The notes under the pieces were generated by a model. It saw only the letters and a list, made by a program, of their open reading frames with translations, did not search any database and was not told where the DNA came from. The position numbers and the translations under genes are program-made. A stretch of DNA of 11,593 bases, taken from NCBI GenBank assembly GCA_903821255.1, contig CAIJKT010000207.1, positions 1-11,593 on the forward strand. The letters run 5' to 3'. The DNA is from an uncultured Lentisphaeria bacterium (GTDB lineage: Bacteria > Verrucomicrobiota > Lentisphaeria > Victivallales > Victivallaceae). How positions within the stretch are numbered: the first letter of the stretch is position 1; each line of letters begins with the position of its first letter. Shown here piece after piece: positions 6,204 through 11,593 of this stretch.

Positions 6204-8759
6204 ATGCCTGATAATGTGAAAGTTGTCCTTAACAGTATTCGCCGCTGCTTTTATCGCGGGGAACATGCTGAATTCGAATTTACCCTGATGAATTTCTTCC
6301 CTTATAATCTGCCGGGCTGCCGTCTGGAAGTGTCCGTCGGGGAACTCTGGTCGGATGCTTATGATATTCCGGTGTTATCAATTAATGCTGTAAACATCAA
6401 GTTCAGATTCGATACTGCGATCCTGAAAAGCGGGGAGTATGTTCTCAAATGCCGTTTGTTGCAGCAGGATAAAACCGTTGCCGGAGCCGGCTTCAGCATA
6501 ACGGTGGCGACAGCCCGGAAACGCGGCTGCATGGAGTTATGGCACTGGCCGGCGACAGTTCATTACAACGCGCTTGAAGCTGATGATGAATCGGCCAGAC
6601 TTGAAATCGACAAACTGGCGGCAATGGGCTACACCTGGGCGCAGCTCAGGGCAAGCTGGGCTGTTGTCAATCCGGGAAAAGCAACTGATTTGATCGAATA
6701 TGCCATGGCGCGCGGCATTGATATGGGCATTCTTATTGAAAACGGCAATGGAGGCTGCTTCAGGGCAGACCGTGATGTGCCGCCGGAGGCCAGGCTGATT
6801 GACAGCAGCGGCAAGGTAACCGAATTTGTTTTTCCTCATCATCCAATGGTGTTGAATAAGCATCGGATATTACTCGAACGCATCATGCTGCTGTTCCGGG
6901 ACCTGCCTTCATGCACCACCGTTTTTGTGAACAGCGAAGTGGAAGACAAATTGAAACTGCCATGCAATCCGGAAGCGCTGAAAATGCATGAAGCGGCGCT
7001 GGGCTTTTCGCCTTTGGAGAAATTGAAAAGTACGGAACGTGTCTTTGCCTCGCCCTATCCTGATGCGCCGTTTGTTTCACCCGGCGTAATTGCCGATGAT
7101 GATCCGGAATATCTGTACGCAAAATACTTCTTTAAGCACGGCGACGGCTTCGTCATAACCAACAGCACGATGGCTGAAGTTATTCACCGCTACCGTCCGG
7201 ATGTAAAAGTTATTACCGATCCGCTGAGACTTTGTTCCGTTTACGGACGTTTCAACGGCGCGGACATTGTGAGTTCCTGGACGTATACCAACCCCGACCC
7301 GAAAGCTACATTATTCATAGAAACGCTGCTGGCCGAGGCCCGTCCTGACAACAAGGATGTAATTCATACCATTTCCCTGTGGAACTATGCCGGAAGCCTT
7401 GTCCCCAGCGGAAAAGACCGTTTTGCCCGCGATAAGACACTGCGCATGGAGCCGGACCGTTTTCTGGAAAATGCCTGGATTAATTTTGCGCGCGGCCCCA
7501 AAGGCATCGGAACTTATTTCGGCAGTCCCATGGAACTGTTTTTCGAAAACGGCGATCCGTTCATATATTCCCCGGAAACGGAAAAAGCCATCGGTGATTT
7601 TGCGATGAATGTGATGGCGCCATTCGGAGAAATGGTCAGAAAAACCGCCGCGGTCCCGCGCCGGGCGGCTATTCTCGACTCTTTTGCCTCCAGGGTTTAT
7701 GGCGTCTGCCCCCGTCCTTACAACCACTATCCGAATTATTACATCTACAACTTTTATACTGTTTTGAACATGACGCATATTCCGGCCGATGTGCTGTTCG
7801 ACGAAACCATAGTTGAAAAAGGGCTTGACAGCTATGATTTGCTGGTGCTGCCCAACTGCGACACCTTGCCGGAAAGCATCTATAAGGAGATATTGAAGTT
7901 TGTCCGCAAAGGTGGAATAGTCGTTGCTGACCAGTATCTCCGGGCGGACATTCCCGGCGTCATCCGCTTTGACTTCGATTTTACCTACCGCTCCCGCGTA
8001 AATGCCAATGCCAATGCGCGCGGAATAGATTTTGCCGTAAAAGACGATACTGCTTTCCGTCAGGACAGCGATGAAAAACAGCTTGAAGGGGTCACCGCCG
8101 AAGCTGACCAGCAGGCGCTTGAAACCTATGCGTCTAAGATCCGCAAAGAACTTGACGGAAAAATTGTCCGTGACGTGGATTGTTCATCGCCGCGCCTGCT
8201 GCTGAATATGCGCGAATACAGCGGCATAAAATATCTTCTTGTTGCAAATGATCACCGTACTTACGGTGAGCGTGTCGGCCAATACAAATCGATGCTGGAA
8301 AGGGGGCTGCCGGAAAGCGCGGAGTTTACTATCCGCAATCCCGGTTTTGAGCCGGTAGTTTACGAACTGACGACTCACCGCCTGCTTGGATGCCGCAAAA
8401 ATACTGAAGGGAATTATAATTTTGACTTGGATGTTCCCGCCGCCGGAGGGTGTATTGTTGCATTTTATCCGTCCGGGATGGAGGCCGTCAGTATTGAAGC
8501 ACCGCCATCCATCACACGCGGAACGCGTTCAGTAATAAACGTCTCGCTTGGAAATGCAGCCGGACTCCAGCCGCTGAAAATTGCCATGACAGACTCGAAA
8601 GGTTGTCGCAGCGAGTTCAGCGGATACTACCTAGCGGAAAACGGATCATACTCGATGGAATTTATCCCGGCGGCAAATGAGCCTTCCGGAAAATGGTCTG
8701 TGGAAACCACTGACCTGACATCCGGCGGGAAGTGCAGAAAAGATATTAATATTGCTTGA
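6204..8759 (+). CDS. Large glycoside-hydrolase-like protein with GH42-type amidotransferase-like domain
   Basis: An 851-residue protein without signal peptide, starting 6 bases after GGAG (6194-6197). Residues 1-105 look like an immunoglobulin-like beta sandwich (HAEFEFTLMNFFPY, SGEYVLKCRL). From about residue 110 (MELWHWPATVHYN) a barrel follows, with DKLAAMGYTWAQLRASWAVV, a FVNSEVED strand end (Glu 245, possible acid/base) and ISLWNYAGSLVP. Residues about 480-590 (RRAAILDSF, FYTVLNMTHIPADVLFDE, YDLLVLPNCDTLP, VRKGGIVVADQYLR) match the glutamine-amidotransferase-like trimerisation domain of GH42-type beta-galactosidases. The rest is beta-rich with two likely accessory sandwiches. Clan GH-A glycosidase is therefore the best guess; substrate and catalytic residues are not established. 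It is the last gene of the operon and would act in the cytoplasm on imported sugars, or be exported by a route not visible here. Its 3' end overlaps the convergent regulator gene by 14 bp. Confidence 0.85.
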   Translation: MPDNVKVVLNSIRRCFYRGEHAEFEFTLMNFFPYNLPGCRLEVSVGELWSDAYDIPVLSINAVNIKFRFDTAILKSGEYVLKCRLLQQDKTVAGAGFSITVATARKRGCMELWHWPATVHYNALEADDESARLEIDKLAAMGYTWAQLRASWAVVNPGKATDLIEYAMARGIDMGILIENGNGGCFRADRDVPPEARLIDSSGKVTEFVFPHHPMVLNKHRILLERIMLLFRDLPSCTTVFVNSEVEDKLKLPCNPEALKMHEAALGFSPLEKLKSTERVFASPYPDAPFVSPGVIADDDPEYLYAKYFFKHGDGFVITNSTMAEVIHRYRPDVKVITDPLRLCSVYGRFNGADIVSSWTYTNPDPKATLFIETLLAEARPDNKDVIHTISLWNYAGSLVPSGKDRFARDKTLRMEPDRFLENAWINFARGPKGIGTYFGSPMELFFENGDPFIYSPETEKAIGDFAMNVMAPFGEMVRKTAAVPRRAAILDSFASRVYGVCPRPYNHYPNYYIYNFYTVLNMTHIPADVLFDETIVEKGLDSYDLLVLPNCDTLPESIYKEILKFVRKGGIVVADQYLRADIPGVIRFDFDFTYRSRVNANANARGIDFAVKDDTAFRQDSDEKQLEGVTAEADQQALETYASKIRKELDGKIVRDVDCSSPRLLLNMREYSGIKYLLVANDHRTYGERVGQYKSMLERGLPESAEFTIRNPGFEPVVYELTTHRLLGCRKNTEGNYNFDLDVPAAGGCIVAFYPSGMEAVSIEAPPSITRGTRSVINVSLGNAAGLQPLKIAMTDSKGCRSEFSGYYLAENGSYSMEFIPAANEPSGKWSVETTDLTSGGKCRKDINIA

Positions 8760-9813
8760 CGCTGGTTCGCTCAACAAGCGTGCTATGGGCATGGCTGCTT
8801 TCAGGCTTTTCGCCGTCCAGAATCCATTTTTGCAGCATATCGACAGCGGCTTCGCCCTGTTCGCGCGCCGGTTCAGTAAAACACGACAATCCGTTGAGTT
8901 CCGCATCCGGCCAGGTGATTCCGTCATAGGAGATAACCGAAAGGTCGTCGGGTATTCTGATCTTATGTTTCCGGCACGAACTGAAAAGCAGTGCGGCCCG
9001 GTAATCGCGAACTGTAAATATTGCCGTCGGCATATTTGTTTTGAGCCGGAGCAGATAATCATCGGTTTTCTCATGGTCTTCCTGGTAAATATCTGCCAGG
9101 CACCACTCCTTGTTAAATTCCAGATCTTCTTCAGCCAGTGCGCCTTTGAATCCGGTGAAGAACTCTTTGTAAAAGTAATTTTCCGGAGTGCCGAGCCAGA
9201 TTCCGATGCGCCGGTGTCCCTTGCCTTTCAAATACCGTACCGCGTTTCTGGCAATTTCACGAAAATCCAAAAATACTTTTACCGCATCAAACCCGTTCAT
9301 ATCCGAAGCTATGACGTAAGGGATGCCGGCTTTTTCGAGCGGTTTGATCAGGTCTGCATAATTACCGCACTGCAAGTATATGACGCCCTGGATGTCGCCT
9401 TTGGTGTACAGTGTTATGATTTCATCGGTGACAGTATCCGAGTCGGAAAAATTCATCAGATATTCGGAATTCTTCCTCTCCGCGCCGGCACAGGCGCCAA
9501 GCAGTAACTGCGACGCCACCGGCAGATAATTGAAAGTTCCGAAGTCCGAGGTTTTCAGAAAAAAACGCTTGAGCACCGGACGTCCGACCAGGGTTCCGGT
9601 CACCAGCACGCCGCGCCCCGGATAAAGCTGCACCAGCCCCTCTTCCTGCAGCAGGCGGAAAATATTATGTACCGTACTTTTGGAGATGTTGAGTTTTGTG
9701 CCGATGGAGCGGGCCGACGGCAGATAAGACCCCGGCTTGTATTTGCCGGATAAAATAGCCTCCCGCAGATAGGCGCGTCCGCCTTGGGCTTTTGATTTGA
9801 TTGTATCCGTCAT
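8746..9813 (-). CDS. GntR/LacI chimeric transcriptional regulator (AraR-like architecture)
   Basis: A 355-residue regulator. Residues 1-72 form a GntR-type winged helix: LREAILSGKYKPGSYLPSAR, then SIGTKLNISKSTVHNIFRLL with the recognition helix, then EEGLVQLYPGRGVLV as the wing. The remainder is a LacI-type periplasmic-binding-protein-like sensor, with GVIYLQCG, AGIPYVIAS, VRYLKGKGHRRIGIWLG, PTAIFTVRDYRAALL, IRIPDDLSVISYDG and a FTEPAREQGEAAVDML ending typical of the fold. This pairing is known from AraR and relatives, where a sugar effector releases the repressor from palindromic operators. ATG 9813 is chosen because GGGAGG lies 5 bases upstream; an earlier in-frame ATG at 9846 is upstream of that site. 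Placed tail-to-tail with the sugar operon, it is the natural candidate to bind the palindrome at 2696-2710. The effector sugar is unknown. Confidence 0.93.
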   Translation of the reverse strand: MTDTIKSKAQGGRAYLREAILSGKYKPGSYLPSARSIGTKLNISKSTVHNIFRLLQEEGLVQLYPGRGVLVTGTLVGRPVLKRFFLKTSDFGTFNYLPVASQLLLGACAGAERKNSEYLMNFSDSDTVTDEIITLYTKGDIQGVIYLQCGNYADLIKPLEKAGIPYVIASDMNGFDAVKVFLDFREIARNAVRYLKGKGHRRIGIWLGTPENYFYKEFFTGFKGALAEEDLEFNKEWCLADIYQEDHEKTDDYLLRLKTNMPTAIFTVRDYRAALLFSSCRKHKIRIPDDLSVISYDGITWPDAELNGLSCFTEPAREQGEAAVDMLQKWILDGEKPESSHAHSTLVERTSVKQY

Positions 9814-9860
9814 TTTCGCCTCCCGGCAGTCATCACCCGGCCACACTATTGCATCCGTAC

Positions 9861-9889
9861 ATTATAATTTATAACCGCAAGGCATGAAA
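9861..9889 (-). promoter_or_regulatory. Candidate promoter of the regulator gene
   Basis: On the minus strand an exact TATAAT (9861-9866) is preceded, after 17 bp, by TTTCAT (9884-9889), a weak -35 box. It would start transcription near 9853, leaving a leader of about 40 bases before the regulator's start codon. No copy of the 2696-2710 palindrome overlaps it, so autoregulation through that exact site is not evident. Confidence 0.45.
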
Positions 9890-9955
9890 ACAAGAAATCA
9901 CGGAATAAATCCCGTGGAATTTACCACAAAAAACAGCGGGAAAAATGTTTATACA

Positions 9956-9970
9956 CGGACTTTAAGTCCG
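9956..9970. promoter_or_regulatory. Palindrome in the divergent intergenic region
   Basis: CGGACTT-t-AAGTCCG is a perfect 7-1-7 inverted repeat lying between the regulator and the acetolactate synthase subunit gene. It has the same size as the operator at 2696-2710 and also contains GGAC and GTCC, but these are 5 bases apart rather than 3, so it is not clearly the same site. It may be an operator or a hairpin in a leader. Nothing else in 9890-10072 is clear beyond AATCATGATT (10039-10048); no convincing promoter for the rightward genes was found. Confidence 0.35.
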
Positions 9971-10072
9971 GCGTGATATCTTTTTATCGAAAACAGGTTG
10001 CAAAACCGGCATTCAAGATGCAATTTATTAAAAATAACAATCATGATTAATAATTAACTGGATATAACTATC

Positions 10073-10585
10073 ATGGAAAAACATACAATTTCGGTTTTGG
10101 TTGAAAATAAATTCGGGGTTCTGGCCAGAATTGCGGGACTGTTCAGCGGCCGCGGCTACAATATCTCGTCGCTGACCGTCAACGAGACGCACGATCCGAA
10201 CGTATCCAAGATGACAATTGTCACCACTGGCGATGAAGCGGTGCTTGAACAGATTGACAAGCAGCTTAACAAACTGGTGGACGTGATTAAAGTCGAAGAC
10301 TTGACCGGCAGCCGTTTCATCGAGCGCGAACTGGCATTGATCAAAGTCAAAGCAGAGAACCATGAGCAGCGTTCACAGATACTGCAACTGGTCGAGATTT
10401 TTGAAGGCAAGATCGTGCTGGTCCATACCAATGAACTGGGCATTGAGCTTCACGGCAGAGCGGATAAAATTGATAATTTCATTGAACTGATCAAAGATTA
10501 TGAAATTGTCGAGACTGCGCGTTCCGGCCGGGTGGCGATTTCGCGCACCGCGGTGAAAACTGAGGATGTCAAGACCATCAATTAA
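10073..10585 (+). CDS. ilvN: Acetolactate synthase small (regulatory) subunit
   Basis: The 170-residue regulatory subunit of acetohydroxyacid synthase, which activates the catalytic subunit and confers valine feedback inhibition in branched-chain amino acid synthesis. The N-terminal ACT domain (residues 1-75) is clear: HTISVLVENKFGVLARIAGL, FSGRGYNISSLTVNETHDP and SKMTIVTTGDE are standard signatures. The C-terminal domain has the usual FIERELALIKVKAE, IFEGKIVLVHTNELGIELHG and IELIKDYEIVETARSGRVAI patterns. The length matches the short bacterial form. The ribosome site is weak (TGGA about 11 bases upstream). The catalytic subunit gene (ilvB/ilvI), normally directly upstream, is absent: the upstream neighbour is the divergent sugar regulator. 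The symbol ilvH would be equally acceptable. The gene is followed after 14 bases by an unrelated membrane protein gene. Confidence 0.95.
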   Translation: MEKHTISVLVENKFGVLARIAGLFSGRGYNISSLTVNETHDPNVSKMTIVTTGDEAVLEQIDKQLNKLVDVIKVEDLTGSRFIERELALIKVKAENHEQRSQILQLVEIFEGKIVLVHTNELGIELHGRADKIDNFIELIKDYEIVETARSGRVAISRTAVKTEDVKTIN

Positions 10586-10599
10586 CGACAGGGCTGATT

Positions 10600-10857
10600 A
10601 TGGATAAAGAGGAGAGACCGGAACCGGATGATATCCAGCTCCCGGAATTCGATTATCCGGAATATCCCAACTGGAAACGCGGACTGAAGTGGGGCTTGTA
10701 CGCCGGAATCCCGTTCGCGTCTCCGGCGTTGCTGCTGCTTGTTTTCCGGTCGGAATCTTTGCTGGTCAAAATATTTTACGTTCTGATGATTTATATCGCG
10801 TCTTTTCTCATCATTGGAAGTATCGGCGCCTTTCGTCCTGACTGGGACAAAAAGTAA
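10600..10857 (+). CDS. Small two-helix inner-membrane protein of unknown function
   Basis: An 85-residue protein with AGGG (10590-10593) 6 bases before the ATG. The first 27 residues are acidic and rich in Pro and Tyr (DIQLPEFDYPEYPNWKRG). Two hydrophobic segments follow, about residues 28-49 (LYAGIPFASPALLLLVF) and 56-77 (IFYVLMIYIASFLIIGSIG), then a short tail RPDWDKK. An N-in, C-in hairpin topology is likely from the Lys/Arg residues next to both membrane segments. It lies 14 bases after ilvN, and the next gene starts 2 bases after its stop, so the three are probably one transcript. No family is recognised, and its context with a helicase gives no clear function. Confidence 0.8.
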   Translation: MDKEERPEPDDIQLPEFDYPEYPNWKRGLKWGLYAGIPFASPALLLLVFRSESLLVKIFYVLMIYIASFLIIGSIGAFRPDWDKK

Positions 10858-10859
10858 AT

Positions 10860-11570
10860 ATGACCACAGCTCCTCCGGTAAAAATCCGCTTTTCCCAGGG
10901 TACGCTGCTGCTTGAAGCCACTCCCGGACAACTTATTCCGGTTGCCCGTGACGTGATTTTCGATGAACGGGTCAAGCTCTACCGGGCGCAGGCCTATAAA
11001 TACGCCAGAATAATTATCGCCCTCCGGGAACACAAAATTGATTTTATCGACGAAGCCCGCGCCTATTCGCAACTGGAGCTTGAACTGCATGCCGGATTTA
11101 CGCCGCGTCCGCATCAGCAGGAGGCGTTCCGCTGCTGGCGCGTGGAAGCTGCCGGGCGGGCGATGATCGTGATGCCGACCGGTTCCGGTAAGACTTACCT
11201 GGCGGTCATGGCGATAAGCGCGATCAAGCGTCCGGCGCTGATTGTCGTTCCCACCATTGACCTGATGCAGCAGTGGGCCAGTTCGCTGGAGAAGTTTTTC
11301 CGCTGCAAGGTCGGAATGCTCGGCGGCGGCAGCCGCGAAATCGAGCCGGTCACGGTAACGACTTACGACTCGGCGGTGATACACATGGAATTCATCGGCA
11401 ACCGTTTCGGCTTCGTTATTTTTGACGAATGTCACCATCTGCCTGGCCAGGTCAACCGCACCGCCGCTTCCATGTGCCTGGCTCCTTACCGCCTGGGACT
11501 GACAGCCACGCCCGACCGCGATGACGGCGGCACTGAGATTATGGAGGAAATGATAGGACCGATAGCCTAA
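10860..11570 (+). CDS. XPB-like superfamily 2 DEAD/DEAH helicase, N-terminal part, interrupted by a stop
   Basis: 236 residues before a TAA. The N-terminal 80 residues form a short accessory domain. RPHQ (83-86) is followed by Walker A MPTGSGKT (105-112), motif Ia VVPTIDLMQQW (130-140), Walker B FDECHH (188-193) and motif III LTATPDRDDGG (214-224), the full first RecA-like lobe of XPB/Rad25-type bacterial helicases. Such proteins unwind or translocate on DNA using ATP and normally continue into a second lobe with motifs IV-VI, absent here. After GPIA the frame hits TAA (11568-11570) but continues as QIHIDEL to the window edge. Family members typically read GP-(V/I/A)-Y-...-EL here, so the stop seems to replace a Tyr codon. 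It is either a nonsense mutation, a sequencing error or a contig-end artefact. The start ATG lies 2 bases after the preceding stop, implying translational coupling. Confidence 0.88.
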   Translation: MTTAPPVKIRFSQGTLLLEATPGQLIPVARDVIFDERVKLYRAQAYKYARIIIALREHKIDFIDEARAYSQLELELHAGFTPRPHQQEAFRCWRVEAAGRAMIVMPTGSGKTYLAVMAISAIKRPALIVVPTIDLMQQWASSLEKFFRCKVGMLGGGSREIEPVTVTTYDSAVIHMEFIGNRFGFVIFDECHHLPGQVNRTAASMCLAPYRLGLTATPDRDDGGTEIMEEMIGPIA

Positions 11571-11593
11571 CAGATACATATCGACGAACTAGA

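Noticed and set aside
8752..9507. A 251-codon plus-strand open reading opposite the regulator.
   Set aside because: It is antisense to the clearly identified GntR/LacI gene, whose domains are unmistakable.
9848..10024. Inverted copies ATTGCATC (9848-9855) and GATGCAAT (10017-10024) flanking the divergent intergenic region, considered as mobile-element ends.
   Set aside because: Only 8 bp long, with no target duplication and no transposase; chance is likely.
1..11593. CRISPR arrays, tRNA or rRNA genes, insertion sequences and integrase sites.
   Set aside because: No regularly spaced repeats, tRNA-like cloverleaf, rRNA sequence or transposase/integrase reading was seen on either strand.

Overview
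The window looks like a chromosomal segment of a Lentisphaerota/Victivallis-type bacterium (PVC group). The main clue is a PulG-like pseudopilin that starts its helix with FTLIELLVV, has no glycine before the cleavage site and ends in an H-X9-DG motif. This type is greatly expanded in Lentisphaerota, with relatives in Planctomycetes. The glycoside-hydrolase-like genes controlled by a GntR/LacI chimeric repressor fit the same group. The assignment is inferred from family knowledge, since no marker gene for phylogeny is present.

Layout. (1) 1-362: non-coding, with a strong hairpin at 31-68 and two related palindromes (TTTTCA/TGAAAA arms) just upstream of, or overlapping, a plausible promoter. 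(2) 363-1805: a two-gene unit encoding a 343-residue coiled-coil protein and a 131-residue protein with a basic N-terminus containing an AT-hook-like GRPKK; both are of unknown function. (3) 1806-2438: the relic of a SEC-C zinc motif with in-frame stops, followed by an intact SEC-C protein gene. (4) 2439-8759: a non-coding stretch ending in a perfect-consensus sigma-70-type promoter (TTGACA-17-TATAAT). A perfect 15-bp palindrome covers the expected transcription start. Four same-strand genes follow: a secreted barrel-like protein, a pseudopilin, a paralogue of the first protein that may be a lipoprotein, and a large glycoside-hydrolase-like protein (851 aa) without a signal peptide. (5) 8746-9813, minus strand: a GntR-type DNA-binding domain fused to a LacI-type sugar sensor. 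Its 3' end overlaps that of the last operon gene by 14 bp. (6) 9814-10072: divergent intergenic region. (7) 10073-11593: an acetolactate synthase small subunit without an adjacent large subunit, a small two-helix membrane protein, and the front half of an XPB-like superfamily 2 helicase interrupted by a TAA codon 24 bases before the window ends.

How it may work together (inference): the repressor senses a sugar or oligosaccharide and releases the palindromic operator at 2696-2710. This would switch on two exported glycan-binding or glycan-cleaving proteins, a pseudopilin of a type II secretion-like surface machine, and a cytoplasmic-type glycosidase. The arrangement resembles a compact carbohydrate-utilisation locus with a dedicated pseudopilin between the two exported paralogues. 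It is the most interesting system in the window.
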